A DNA stretch of 64,000 nucleotides from an uncultured Cohaesibacter sp. (GTDB taxonomy: Bacteria; Pseudomonadota; Alphaproteobacteria; Rhizobiales; Cohaesibacteraceae). Positions 27,915 to 37,169 of the stretch are shown here, in pieces. Where the stretch lies: positions 1,679,001 to 1,743,000 of the forward strand of contig NZ_OY782764.1 in NCBI RefSeq assembly GCF_963678225.1, read 5' to 3'. The position numbers were made by a program, and so were the translations under genes. How positions within the stretch are numbered: the first letter of the stretch is position 1; each line of letters opens with the position of its first letter. The notes beneath the pieces were generated by a model. That model ran no database searches, had not been told where the DNA came from, and saw only the letters and a list, made by a program, of their open reading frames with translations.

Positions 27915-29186
27915 GTGAAACAGGATCAGAAACTGGCGATCATCGCAGATGATTTCACCGGCGCAGGGGATTCCGGGGTGCATTTCTCGCGGCTTGGCAA
28001 GCAGATCAAGTTGCTCCTTCATTTCCCGTCCCTGCATGACGAAGGACTGCTTGAAGGGAATGTCTCCATCAATTCCGAAACCCGTTTTCTGGCTCCGGAT
28101 GCGGCAGCGGCCACAGTGGCCCATATGATCGGCATTTGCCGCCAGAAGGGATATGAGCGCTTTTACAAGAAGATCGACTCCACCATGCGCGGCAATCCCG
28201 GCGCCGAAATCGAGGCCGCCCTTGATGCAACCGGCAAAGCCGCCGCGCTCATCTGCACCGCCATGCCCGAAACCGGACGCACCTGCCGCGAGGGAACCAT
28301 CTATTTGTCTGGCGTGCCTCTGCATGAGACAGATATTGGCAAAGACCCTTTCCACCCGCTCTCGACCTCTAACATTGCCAGCATGCTCGGCGAGCAGTCG
28401 CGCCTTGTCACCGCAGGGCTGACGATTGCCGATTGCGAAGCCGGAGTGGACGCGCTGGTCTCTTTCATCAAGGGGCATGTTAAAGCCGGAGCCCGGCTGA
28501 TCATTGCCGATGCGGTCAATGAAACCCATTTGGCAACGCTGGCCAGAGCGGCAGTGCAGGCCGACTGCCTGCCCGTGGGAGCAGGGGGCTTTGCCAGAGC
28601 GCTGGCGGCTTGCGAGGGAACACCACAAAGCAAATCCACCAGACGGCAGGGCGCTATCCTGGATGGGCCGCTGTTGGCCATCGTCGCCAGCCTTGCCAAA
28701 CCATCGCTGCGACAGGCGGACGCCGCTGAAAAGCTGGGAGACTACCAATCCATTATTGTTCCTCCCGATGCCAAGCCGCAGGACGTCGCCGGTCTCTGCC
28801 GCACACAGCTTGAGATGAAAGGGGGCAGATCTGGCGACATCCTGCTGCGTATGGATAACAGCAGCGTCGCCGCGCGGGTAAGCAAAGAAGAAGGTGCTCG
28901 CATCGCCGCTCTCGTCGGACAGGTTGCGCTATACCTCTGTAAGACCCAAAATTTCAAAACCGTATTCAGCACAGGGGGCGAAACAGCGATTGCCGTTGCC
29001 TCCGCGCTTGGCATTGACGCCATTGATCTTGCCGACGAGCTGCTGCCGGGCGTCGTGCTCGGGGCCTGCCGGTCCGACAAGGTGGATGTGACATGGTTCA
29101 TCTCCAAGGCTGGTAGCTTTGGCGATGATGCCGTGCTGCTCGATATTCAGGCCCAAACGCGCAACCCCATCAGAAAAGCTCAATGA
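27915..29186 (+). CDS. Four-carbon acid sugar kinase family protein (DUF1537)
   Basis: ATP-dependent kinase of the family containing D-threonate, D-erythronate and 3-oxo-tetronate kinases, 423 aa from GTG 27915, which follows a GGGGGGAAAGG run. The N-terminal substrate domain opens with IIADDFTGAGDSGVHF and has KKIDSTMRGNPGAEI; the C-terminal nucleotide domain has FSTGGETAIAVASALG. In the family these correspond to the acid-sugar pocket and the ATP site. It is followed immediately by the DHDPS-family gene (stop and next start 1 nt apart), so a phosphorylated or parallel acid-sugar step is expected. The specific substrate cannot be read from sequence. Confidence 0.9.
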   Translation: MKQDQKLAIIADDFTGAGDSGVHFSRLGKQIKLLLHFPSLHDEGLLEGNVSINSETRFLAPDAAAATVAHMIGICRQKGYERFYKKIDSTMRGNPGAEIEAALDATGKAAALICTAMPETGRTCREGTIYLSGVPLHETDIGKDPFHPLSTSNIASMLGEQSRLVTAGLTIADCEAGVDALVSFIKGHVKAGARLIIADAVNETHLATLARAAVQADCLPVGAGGFARALAACEGTPQSKSTRRQGAILDGPLLAIVASLAKPSLRQADAAEKLGDYQSIIVPPDAKPQDVAGLCRTQLEMKGGRSGDILLRMDNSSVAARVSKEEGARIAALVGQVALYLCKTQNFKTVFSTGGETAIAVASALGIDAIDLADELLPGVVLGACRSDKVDVTWFISKAGSFGDDAVLLDIQAQTRNPIRKAQ

Positions 29187-29187
29187 G

Positions 29188-30135
29188 ATGGAAGACCTTC
29201 GCATAGTAAAGCAGGACATGCCGCATGTGGCACCAGAGACAACCGGCCAGCCCCATAAGGCCGAGGCTTATGTTGCCATTATCACCTGTTTCAACCGAGA
29301 TGACACGATCAACTATTCAGCGGTGAGAAATCAGGTCCGGCGGCAGATCAGCTTCGGCAACAATATTCTCGTGGGGGACACACAAGGGGATTTCACCTGC
29401 TTGACCCATGCGGAGAAAGTGCGCCTTTGCGCCGAAATCGTTGAAGAAGCAGACGGGCGTGTCAAGGTCCTGGCCAATATCGGCATGCCCTCCACCTATC
29501 AGTCCATTTTGGTGGGTAAAGATATTTCAGGGCTCGGAGTGGATGGGGCAACCGTGCTCGCCCCCTATTTTGCCGATTGCCCGGATGAGGATGTTTTCCT
29601 GCATTATAGTAAGGTCGCCGACAGCTTGCAGATACCGATTTATCTTTACAATGCGCCTGCCATCACCATGCGGCCTCTTTCGGCAGAGGTGGTTGGGCAA
29701 CTGGCGTCCCACGGCAACATCAAGGGCATCAAGGATAATAGCTCCGACGGAGCCCGAATGCAGGCCTATCTGGATATCGCAGCGGACAAGGCGGATTTTG
29801 TGCATTATGTGGGCACGGATTCCCTCATCTGTGAGGCGCTTTCCCATGGGGCTGCAGGCTGCATGTCTGATCTGGGGAATATCCTGCCCCGAACGCTCAA
29901 TAATCTCTGCCTCACCTTTGCCAATGGCAGCAGCAAGGAGGCGCTGAAATGGCAATCCCTGCTTTCGGAACTGCGCGCCGACCTGCTGGCATTGGGGCCC
30001 ATGGCCCTCTGGGTCAAACAGCTTCTCTATTTGATGGATAACAGTGTTGGTCTCGGGCGTCAGCCCTTTCCTCGTCCCAACAGCGCACAGGAAGAAGCCC
30101 TGTGCGCCATCGTCGAGAAATACCTGATCGTGTGA
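29188..30135 (+). CDS. Dihydrodipicolinate synthase / N-acetylneuraminate lyase family aldolase
   Basis: Class I TIM-barrel aldolase, 315 aa from ATG 29188. The catalytic tyrosine is in YLYNAPA (Y154) and the Schiff-base lysine in KGIKDNSSD (K182). The usual GTTGE substrate loop is replaced by GDTQGDF, so it is not a housekeeping DapA; catabolic members cleave or dehydrate 2-keto-3-deoxy acids, hydroxyproline derivatives or sialic acids. Last gene of the sigma-54-driven run. With a sialidase-fold protein upstream, a nonulosonate lyase role is possible, but no NanE or NanK homologue is present. Confidence 0.88.
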   Translation: MEDLRIVKQDMPHVAPETTGQPHKAEAYVAIITCFNRDDTINYSAVRNQVRRQISFGNNILVGDTQGDFTCLTHAEKVRLCAEIVEEADGRVKVLANIGMPSTYQSILVGKDISGLGVDGATVLAPYFADCPDEDVFLHYSKVADSLQIPIYLYNAPAITMRPLSAEVVGQLASHGNIKGIKDNSSDGARMQAYLDIAADKADFVHYVGTDSLICEALSHGAAGCMSDLGNILPRTLNNLCLTFANGSSKEALKWQSLLSELRADLLALGPMALWVKQLLYLMDNSVGLGRQPFPRPNSAQEEALCAIVEKYLIV

Positions 30136-30167
30136 GGCATACTTCCCTGCCTCTCCTCCGGGGCGCC

Positions 30168-32114
30168 TTAAACGCGTCCCCGGCCAATGCGGCTGACCAG
30201 CACAGCCATCAGGCGTTGATAGAGATCCGCCCCCAGCACATCATCCTCAATGCCATAATCAACGGACGGGTTGTCGTTGATCTCGATAATGCACGGCCCT
30301 TTCGGTGTTTCCTTGATATCCACTCCGTAAAAGCCGTTGCCGATCAATCGGGTGCCGCGAATGGCCGTTTCGACCACGTCAACAGGCACGGCTGAGATGG
30401 GCATCGTCTCCGAGTCGCCTGACTGGATGGTGCCGTCCTTTTCATATTCGTAGATCTTCCAGTTGCCGCTCACCATGTAATATTTGCAGGCATAGAGCGC
30501 TTCCCCGTCCAGCACCCCGATCCTCCAGTCAAAATCCGTCGGCATGAATTCCTGAATCATCAGAAGATCCGTTTTGCGGAACAGCGATTTGCTGAGATCG
30601 TTCAGTTCATCGCGGCTCGACACCTTGTGTACGCCCTTGGAGAAACAACCATCGGGAATTTTCAGTATACCGGGAAATTCGAACTCGTCGACAAGCGCCT
30701 TCAGGCGTGGGCGGTCAAAGATCGTTGTCTTGGGCGTCAGGATCCTGTTCGATTTCAAAAGTTCCGCCAGATAGATCTTGTTCGTGCAACACAGGATCGA
30801 ATGTGGGTCATCGATAACGGGCATCCCTTCACGCTGTGCGCGCTTGGCGAAGCGATAGGTGTGATGGTTGAGAGCCGTTGTTTCACGAATGAACAGGGCA
30901 TCAAATTCGAGCAGGCGACCGAAATCCTTCGCGGTGATGAATTCAGCGCGTGCGTCTACGGTTTCTGCGGCAGCTGCGAATGCCTCCAGCGCCTTGGCAT
31001 CGCTCGGAGGGCTCTCTTCTTCCGGATTGGCAAGAATGGCCACGACGGCAGAAGGCAACTTGCGGATGGACGGTTTGGGCAGACTGCCTTTGAGAAAGGC
31101 GCTAAGGGCCGACAGGAAGCGTGGCTTTTCCTCTTCGCCCAGCTTGTGAATGGCAACCGCTTCGATTTCCTTGATCCTGAATTTCGCGTCTTCTTGCAAG
31201 GTGATGCGAAGTGCAGGGCAGCGGAACAGGTCGAAAGCCGTTTTGCCAATGTCTCGAAAGCGCCGCTCGGTGGTGCGGCCGAAATAGATGTCTATGGCAG
31301 CAGGGAAGTTCTCGTCCTGCATGCTGCCTAGCATTTGATCCAGACGCAGGAGGGCTTGCCGATGGATGCGCTTCCAGTTGATGTCGAGCAGTGCATCGGC
31401 TTCTGGCAGGCAGCGTTCCTTGCGGGCTTCGGCCAGCAGGCTGCAATAATAGCCAAGTGACAATGGCTCATAGGAACGCGACAGGTTGATGATGCGTCGC
31501 CCCGGCACTCCATGTTCCAGCGCCAGATATTGTCGCACGGTCATGACCAGAGAACCGCTTGGCGGTGTTTCCAGATCCCTGAGCTGATCCACCAGAATGA
31601 TCGGCAGGCGGGTGCGGTTGGCCGGTTTGGAGCCATGGGGCAGATGCTCAAGCACGCGCAAAAGGCGAAGCCCGTCTGCGCCATCCTCATAATAGCCCGG
31701 CAAGGCCTCTTCCGGCACGAAGCCGTAGCGCTGGTAAAGACTGATCGCCTTGCTGTTATCGGCGCGAACCTCCAGCGATAGCCGGTCGCACTCAAGTTCT
31801 TTGGCAATAGCCTCGGCACCACCCAGAAGCTGGGACCCAATGCCAAGCCCGCGAGCTTCCGGCTCCACGGCAATCGAATAGAGACGCGCGACAGATGTGC
31901 CCTGTCGAGTGAGGATCAAGGCATAGCCAAACAGCCTGTCCTGCTCGCCAATAGCAACGAGAAGGCGGGCTGTGTCTGTTTTCATGAAAGAAGAAAAGGA
32001 GCGGCGACTGATCTGGTCGCTATCAAAACAGCGGTCTTCAAGCGCCACAAGAGCGGAAAGGTCGTCCATATTGGCCGGACGAATGAGAATTTGGGAAAGA
32101 GGATGCGATGGCAT
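30168..32114 (-). CDS. GNAT acetyltransferase / RimK-like ATP-grasp ligase fusion
   Basis: Three-part protein, 648 aa from ATG 32114 (a GTG at 32123 is also possible). Residues about 7-160 form a RimI-like GNAT domain with the acetyl-CoA loop RGLGIG. The middle (about 170-390) matches the RimK-like ATP-grasp N-terminal (RLAN) region. The C-terminal 250 residues are an ATP-grasp ligase, with FPGILKIPDG, DWRIGVLDGEAL and the metal-binding end CIIEINDNPS. Such ligases join an amino acid to a peptide or protein carboxylate; the fused GNAT could acetylate the product's N-terminus. Product unknown. It stands alone, convergent with the aldolase gene and 33 nt from it. Confidence 0.85.
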   Translation of the reverse strand: MPSHPLSQILIRPANMDDLSALVALEDRCFDSDQISRRSFSSFMKTDTARLLVAIGEQDRLFGYALILTRQGTSVARLYSIAVEPEARGLGIGSQLLGGAEAIAKELECDRLSLEVRADNSKAISLYQRYGFVPEEALPGYYEDGADGLRLLRVLEHLPHGSKPANRTRLPIILVDQLRDLETPPSGSLVMTVRQYLALEHGVPGRRIINLSRSYEPLSLGYYCSLLAEARKERCLPEADALLDINWKRIHRQALLRLDQMLGSMQDENFPAAIDIYFGRTTERRFRDIGKTAFDLFRCPALRITLQEDAKFRIKEIEAVAIHKLGEEEKPRFLSALSAFLKGSLPKPSIRKLPSAVVAILANPEEESPPSDAKALEAFAAAAETVDARAEFITAKDFGRLLEFDALFIRETTALNHHTYRFAKRAQREGMPVIDDPHSILCCTNKIYLAELLKSNRILTPKTTIFDRPRLKALVDEFEFPGILKIPDGCFSKGVHKVSSRDELNDLSKSLFRKTDLLMIQEFMPTDFDWRIGVLDGEALYACKYYMVSGNWKIYEYEKDGTIQSGDSETMPISAVPVDVVETAIRGTRLIGNGFYGVDIKETPKGPCIIEINDNPSVDYGIEDDVLGADLYQRLMAVLVSRIGRGRV

Positions 32115-32443
32115 GGGATGCACTCACGATCACGGTTGAGACAGGCTCCCATTTCCGCAAGAGTCCCAGATAGAGAGCGATGGTCCTATATACTGTTGCT
32201 TGAGGTTTGAATATCGAAAAATGCACGGGTAGAACGAAAATCTGAAGGGCCCAAAGTGTCCAAAATAAGGGTCATTCTGGCTGGAATAGTTTCAAATTTT
32301 TGAGAATAACCATGTTTGCTGGCAAAATTTCTCGGAAAAAGTTATTCAGTATGTGAATTTTTGCGCATATCAATCCCGGTATAAGGGGCAGAACAGGCCT
32401 GTCAGCCCATAGATCTTGGCCGAAAGGATAGGCATAAAGCCTG
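32115..32443. other. Intergenic region, AT-rich, no gene seen
   Basis: 329 bp between two minus-strand genes. It is clearly AT-richer than its surroundings (for example 32280-32370) and should hold the promoter of the GNAT/ATP-grasp gene. I see no convincing ORF, terminator or structured RNA. The decamer GCCTGTCAGC occurs at 32397 and 32439, the second overlapping the end of the TetR gene. Confidence 0.6.
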
Positions 32444-33106
32444 TCAGCTATCCGCCTTGACTGAGGACGTGACACAACCCACGATATGGTTGCGCAAAGC
32501 GATTTGCCCTTTTTCCGTGAAAAGATCATCTCCGAAAATGATCGAAAATGTCGCCCTGTTGGACACATTGAAAAAGGACAGCGCGCTGATTTCCCAGTGC
32601 AGCTCAAGTGGTGAAATACCCTTTTTGAAGACGCCCTCTTTTTCACCGGCTTCACAGATTCTGGCGAGCTGATTGATAACCTTGGTATTGGTCATATGCA
32701 GCGATTCGCTCTGACTCATATATTGGCCATTGAGGATGTTTTCCGTCATTACTAGTCGGATGAAATCCTCATTGCGTCTGTGGTGGTCGAAGGTGAATTC
32801 TACAAGCTTTACAAGGGCTTTTAGCGGCGGAAGACCGTCCAGGTTGAGCTCCTCCTCAGCCTCGCGAATGCTTCGGTAAGCCTCTTCCAGAACCGCGCGA
32901 TAAAGTCCTTCCTTATCGCCAAAATAATAGAAAATCATGCGGCGGGATGTCTGGATTCGATCGGCTATATCCTTCACCCGCGTGCCTGCCAGACCATTCT
33001 TGGCAAACTCGGAAGTGGCCTCCCGCAGGATGTCAGCGCGGACGGCTTCGGGGTCCTGTTTCCAGGTACGAATGCGCTTTTGCAAGGGGGGAATTTTGTC
33101 TGCCAT
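32444..33106 (-). CDS. TetR family regulator, probable repressor of shikimate/quinate genes
   Basis: 220 aa from ATG 33106. Helix-turn-helix at about residues 20-70 (ILREATSEFAKNGLAGTRVK, then IQTSRRMIFYYFGDKEGLYR); the C-terminal half resembles the TetR_C group found in RutR-like and catabolic repressors. It is divergent from the shikimate-dehydrogenase-like gene, and the gap carries GTAC-N6-GTAC (33249), which recurs upstream of quiC (43363). That makes this protein the likely common regulator, with shikimate, dehydroshikimate or quinate as inducer (inference). Confidence 0.9.
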   Translation of the reverse strand: MADKIPPLQKRIRTWKQDPEAVRADILREATSEFAKNGLAGTRVKDIADRIQTSRRMIFYYFGDKEGLYRAVLEEAYRSIREAEEELNLDGLPPLKALVKLVEFTFDHHRRNEDFIRLVMTENILNGQYMSQSESLHMTNTKVINQLARICEAGEKEGVFKKGISPLELHWEISALSFFNVSNRATFSIIFGDDLFTEKGQIALRNHIVGCVTSSVKADS

Positions 33107-33248
33107 GATTTTTACGCTTTGGCTTTCCAATTTTGGGCACTCACTATTATCGATCCGAAATCAAATGTCCACCCGTCGAGCTGTCAACTAAAGGGGGGTT
33201 GACGAAATTATCCGCTTGGAACAAAGTGCGGTAATAATTAACCGAATG

Positions 33249-33262
33249 GTACAATGCAGTAC
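33249..33262. promoter_or_regulatory. GTAC-N6-GTAC operator candidate, copy 1
   Basis: GTACAATGCAGTAC lies 38 bp before the shikimate-dehydrogenase-like start, in the divergent gap with the TetR gene. The same spacing of two GTAC half-sites recurs at 43363-43376 in front of quiC. Confidence 0.6.
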
Positions 33263-33300
33263 TGCCCTCAATCTGGGGGTGGTGAAGGAGGAACTGCACA

Positions 33301-34179
33301 ATGCAAGGCGCACACGCAGCGGTCATTCCGGACCATATCAATATCGGGTTGATCGGTTGTGGCATTGGCAAGTCACGCACGCCGGCCATGCATATGGCAG
33401 AAGCGAAAGCCCAAGGCTTTTTATGCGATTACAATCTGCTTGATATGGATGACGAAAGCCGTGCGGATCTGTCTCTTTCAGACATGCTCGACACTGTCGA
33501 AAAGGACGGCTATGCCGGGGTGAATGTCACCTATCCGTATAAAATGAAGGTTATATCTTTGCTCGATGACCTCTCCGACAACGCCAGAATGGTAGGCGCG
33601 GTCAACACGGTGGTTTTCAAGGACGGAAAGAGGATCGGGCATAACACAGATCTCTGGGGCTTCGCAGAAAGCTTCCGTAGAGGCTTGATTGGTGCAAAAT
33701 GGGATGACACACTTCTGATTGGTGCTGGCGGCGCGGGCGTTGCGGTTGCTCATGCGCTGGTGCAGTGCGGTGTCAAACAATTGTCCATTCATGACATGGA
33801 TCTCGAAAGAGCTGACAATTTGGTCGACCACTTGAAAAAAACATGGCCGGATATGGCTGTTCGGGCTGTAGGAGATCTGGGTCAGGTCTTCGCGAGCCAT
33901 CGCCCCGACGGAGTGGTCAATGCCACGCCGATGGGCATGGCAAAGCTGCCCGGATCAGCCCTTCCGACCGACTATCTCAATGAGAAGATGTGGGTCGCCG
34001 ACATTGTCTATTTTCCGCTGGAAACCCAGCTTCTCAAGGATGCGCGTGCTTGTGGGTGCCGCACATTGCCGGGCTCCGGCATGGCCGTTTTCCAAGCGGT
34101 TCGCGCATTTGAACTGTTCACGGGCCTGCCCGCGGACCCCAATCGAATGAAGGAGACTTTCGATACGTTTGATCTTTAA
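33301..34179 (+). CDS. Shikimate/quinate dehydrogenase family protein (AroE-like)
   Basis: Oxidises shikimate or quinate to the 3-dehydro compound with NAD(P); soluble, 292 aa. The substrate-binding catalytic lysine is K81 in NVTYPYK, with N102 in GAVNT and D117 in HNTD; the nucleotide loop is GAGGAG at 141-146. GGAGG lies 10 nt before ATG 33301. It heads an operon with a TRAP transporter and has a TetR gene and operator upstream, so a catabolic rather than biosynthetic role is likely; QuiC at 43414 would take the next step. Confidence 0.93.
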   Translation: MQGAHAAVIPDHINIGLIGCGIGKSRTPAMHMAEAKAQGFLCDYNLLDMDDESRADLSLSDMLDTVEKDGYAGVNVTYPYKMKVISLLDDLSDNARMVGAVNTVVFKDGKRIGHNTDLWGFAESFRRGLIGAKWDDTLLIGAGGAGVAVAHALVQCGVKQLSIHDMDLERADNLVDHLKKTWPDMAVRAVGDLGQVFASHRPDGVVNATPMGMAKLPGSALPTDYLNEKMWVADIVYFPLETQLLKDARACGCRTLPGSGMAVFQAVRAFELFTGLPADPNRMKETFDTFDL

Positions 34180-34222
34180 CCAAGTCACTGAAATCTGAAC
34201 GCTTATTAGGGAGGAGAATGAT

Positions 34223-35233
34223 ATGACGTTCAAAATTGGAAGGCAGTTTGCTGTTGCCGCCGCCATTACACTGGGGTTGGCATCCTATGCAAGCGCTCAA
34301 ACCATCCGTGTAGCTCACGTTGATCCTGATGAATGGACTGCATCGAAAAAAGGCGCAGCCGCTCATATTTTCAAAAATATCGTCGAAGGCGAATCAGATC
34401 TGACGGTTGAGTTGTTCCCGGCTGGATCTCTTGGCAACGAGACCGAACTGGTCGGTCAGGCACAGGAAGGACTCACTCAGGTGGTTCTTGTCTCCGGTGC
34501 CATGTCCAAAATCTGCCCGGCTGCCGGTGTTCTTGATATTCCTTACACCTTCTCGTCAGCAACCATAGCATGGTCCGTGCTGGATGGAGAATTCGGTAAG
34601 GCCCTCGGCGAACACTGCCTTGAGCAGACCGGCCTTCGCACGCTCGCTTATGGTGAAACCGGCTTCCGTAACTTCACCAATGGCACTCGCGAAATTCGCA
34701 AGCCAGAAGATATGAAGGGCCTGAAATTCCGCGTGCAGCCCATTCCGCTCTATGTGGAAATGGTCAAGGGCCTTGGCGGTGAACCAACGCCAATTGCCTG
34801 GACGGAATTGCCAAACGCCCTGTCGACCGGTGTGGTCGATGGCCAGGAAAACCCTGTTGGCGTGATTTATAATAACGGTCTGCACAAACTGCAAAAATAC
34901 ATGACCCTTGACGGGCACGTATATGGCGCAGACTTCATTCTGATCTCTGATGAATTCTATCAGGGCCTGACCGACGCCCAGAAACAGGTCGTCACCAAGG
35001 CTGCCAAGGTTGCCGGCACCATGGGCCGCGCCATTCAGCAGTGGGGTACCGCTGAAGGTGTGAACAAGGTTCAGGAAGAAGGCATGCAGGTCTATTCGCC
35101 AACCGCTGAAGAAATCGCAGCTTTCGCAGAAAAAGCTCAGCCAGCCGTTGTAGAATATCTTCGCAAGGAACTTGGCGACGACGCCGAGTGGATTGATCGC
35201 CTTCAGAAGGCGGTTGAAGACGCGTCCAAATAG
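34223..35233 (+). CDS. TRAP substrate-binding protein (DctP family), shikimate/quinate cluster
   Basis: Periplasmic receptor, 336 aa, signal peptide ending at SYASAQTIRV. Landmarks: LGNETELVGQAQEGLTQ, MKGLKFRVQPIPLY with the conserved binding arginine, and AWTELPNALSTGVVDGQENP. GGGAGGAGA precedes the start. Context (shikimate-dehydrogenase-like gene upstream, same operon) suggests shikimate, quinate or dehydroshikimate as ligand. A strong hairpin follows the stop. Confidence 0.93.
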   Translation: MTFKIGRQFAVAAAITLGLASYASAQTIRVAHVDPDEWTASKKGAAAHIFKNIVEGESDLTVELFPAGSLGNETELVGQAQEGLTQVVLVSGAMSKICPAAGVLDIPYTFSSATIAWSVLDGEFGKALGEHCLEQTGLRTLAYGETGFRNFTNGTREIRKPEDMKGLKFRVQPIPLYVEMVKGLGGEPTPIAWTELPNALSTGVVDGQENPVGVIYNNGLHKLQKYMTLDGHVYGADFILISDEFYQGLTDAQKQVVTKAAKVAGTMGRAIQQWGTAEGVNKVQEEGMQVYSPTAEEIAAFAEKAQPAVVEYLRKELGDDAEWIDRLQKAVEDASK

Positions 35234-35248
35234 GTAACTTCCGAGACC

Positions 35249-35282
35249 GCCGGAGGTGGGCACCGACTTGCCTCCGGCTTTT
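35249..35282 (+). terminator. Attenuating hairpin between TRAP binding protein and small permease
   Basis: GCCGGAGG and CCTCCGGC form a perfect 8-bp stem with a 14-nt loop, followed by TTTT. It lies 15 nt after the dctP-type stop and 29 nt before the next start, so it probably limits permease expression. Confidence 0.7.
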
Positions 35283-35311
35283 GTATCAATGCAAACAGGG
35301 AACTGCCTATT

Positions 35312-35875
35312 ATGGAAAAAATAAGCCGTTTCGCGCGCCGCTTTTTTGCTTTTGGCGCGGGAAGTTCTATGGCGCTCGTGTTTCTGGTAATCTTTGTCAA
35401 CTCCGTCCGACGCTACGCAATTGGCAAATCCATCGCCTGGGGAGAAGAACTCCCGATCTATCTGACAATCTATGGTGTAATGTTTGGCATCGCATATGCC
35501 TATATGACGGACAGCCACATCAAATTCGCCATCTTCATCGATATGCTGGAAGAAAAGACCAAGAAGCTGGTGCTGGCTTTTTGCGATCTGCTGACTTGCG
35601 CTACTGGCTTTACGTTGATTTTCGCGGGCCATGCCTTTGCGATGCGACGCGGCCATGTGGCCAGTTCCGGCCTTAAGTCAACCGGAGACTGGTTGGCCAA
35701 TGTAACCGGCATTCAGGCGCTTGAATGGGTTGGCAAGGTTGGCACCTGGCAATATGCGATCGTCTTCGGCGGCGCCATGCTGGCCATTGCGGCTGCGCTC
35801 CGGCTCTCGGATCGCTTTACAGCCTCGTCGCATGAGCCCTCTAAAGAGCTCGCCAAGGGAAAGGCCACACAATGA
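35312..35875 (+). CDS. TRAP small permease (DctQ family), shikimate/quinate cluster
   Basis: Four-helix membrane subunit, 187 aa. AIGKSIAWGEELPIYLTIY and YMTDSHIKFAIFIDML are the conserved DctQ loop and helix. It overlaps the large-permease gene by 4 bp (ATGA), which couples their translation. Confidence 0.92.
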   Translation: MEKISRFARRFFAFGAGSSMALVFLVIFVNSVRRYAIGKSIAWGEELPIYLTIYGVMFGIAYAYMTDSHIKFAIFIDMLEEKTKKLVLAFCDLLTCATGFTLIFAGHAFAMRRGHVASSGLKSTGDWLANVTGIQALEWVGKVGTWQYAIVFGGAMLAIAAALRLSDRFTASSHEPSKELAKGKATQ

Positions 35876-37146
35876 TCTACGCCATTTTTGTTGCCGGGCT
35901 GGTTATCGGTCTTCCTATCGCTATTACCATTCTGGGCACCTTGCTCGCCTTCATGGCGATGAATGATGCGCCCTTCACCATCCGCATTGTTGCGACCGAA
36001 ATGTTCCGCGGTATCAACTCGTTCCCACTGCTTGCCATTCCGCTCTTCGTACTGGCAGGTGAGGTTATGAATGAAAGCGGCATCACCGGGCGCATCATCG
36101 CCTTTGCCAACGTTCTGGTCGGACGTATGCGGGCCGGGCTCGCGCTGGTCAATATCTGGGCGTCGGTCATTTTCGCTGGATTGTCCGGCTCGGCGGTTGC
36201 CGATACTTCTGCAATTGGGCGTGTCTTTATTCCCGAGATGGAAAAGCATGGCTATAGCAGACAGTTCGCTGCTGCCATAACGGCGGCTTCCTCGGTGATT
36301 GGTCCGATTATTCCCCCCTCGATTCCCGTCATTATTTATGCCCTTATTGTTTCGGGCGTTTCCGTGCCTGCACTGTTTCTGGGCGGCATTGTTCCGGGCG
36401 TTCTGCTCGCCATTTTCCTGTCGATCTATGTTATGGCGACGGTCAAGAACGACACGGGCACCAAGTCGCTTGATCTCGTGGAGATTTCTCCGGTCAAGGC
36501 ATTGCTTGGCGGTATCCTGCCATTGTTCATGCCGATTTTTGTTGTCGGTTCAATCTTGCTCGGCGTTGTAACGCCTACGGAAGCTGCGTCCTTCGCGGTG
36601 GCTTATGCCCTGTTTCTTGGCGTCTTCGTCTATCGCAATATCCCAGTAGCGGCTCTGCCGCGCATCTTCACGCGGGCGATGAAGGACAGCTCTGTCATTC
36701 TCGTCATTATCGCCGCCGTGAGTGCTGCGAACTGGCTGTTGACCTATAACAGGGTCCCCAACATGCTCACTGACTGGGTGCTCTCCAATGTCGATGGCAA
36801 GGTTGCTTTCCTCATCGCCATTAACTTCCTGTTCCTGTTCGTCGGCCTGTTTCTGGAGGGAACGGCTGCCATGCTGGTGCTGGTGCCGATCGTTCATCCC
36901 ATTGCGGTGTCGCTCGGTGTCGATCCGACCCATTTCGGTATCGTTGTCATCTTCAACCTGATGATTGGCCTGATCACCCCCCCACTTGGTCTTTGCCTTT
37001 TCGTCGCCGAAGCTGTCGCGAAAGTTGGAATGGTCAAGATAACGCGGGCCATCCTGCCACTCTTCTTTGTGGAGGTGGTCGTCTTGTTTATCATCACTTT
37101 CGTGCCGCAAACTGTAACCACGCTGCCAAGATTGCTTGGTTTCTAG
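35872..37146 (+). CDS. TRAP large permease (DctM family), shikimate/quinate cluster
   Basis: Channel subunit, 424 aa, about 12 hydrophobic segments. LSGSAVADTSAIGRVFIPEM, GPIIPPSIPVIIYAL and the late LITPPLGLCLFVAEAVAK are family motifs. It ends the operon; the terminator lies inside the 3' end of the opposing lysR gene (37182-37211). Confidence 0.94.
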   Translation: MIYAIFVAGLVIGLPIAITILGTLLAFMAMNDAPFTIRIVATEMFRGINSFPLLAIPLFVLAGEVMNESGITGRIIAFANVLVGRMRAGLALVNIWASVIFAGLSGSAVADTSAIGRVFIPEMEKHGYSRQFAAAITAASSVIGPIIPPSIPVIIYALIVSGVSVPALFLGGIVPGVLLAIFLSIYVMATVKNDTGTKSLDLVEISPVKALLGGILPLFMPIFVVGSILLGVVTPTEAASFAVAYALFLGVFVYRNIPVAALPRIFTRAMKDSSVILVIIAAVSAANWLLTYNRVPNMLTDWVLSNVDGKVAFLIAINFLFLFVGLFLEGTAAMLVLVPIVHPIAVSLGVDPTHFGIVVIFNLMIGLITPPLGLCLFVAEAVAKVGMVKITRAILPLFFVEVVVLFIITFVPQTVTTLPRLLGF

Positions 37147-37169
37147 CAGTAGCCCCCTAAATGGGTGCA

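Noticed and set aside
30145-30190. GC-rich imperfect hairpin between the aldolase and the GNAT/ATP-grasp gene
   Set aside because: Bulged, without a T-tail and overlapping coding sequence; too weak to call.
32397-32448. Direct repeat GCCTGTCAGC
   Set aside because: Only two 10-bp copies 42 bp apart, one inside the TetR coding end; no insertion or attachment-site features accompany it.
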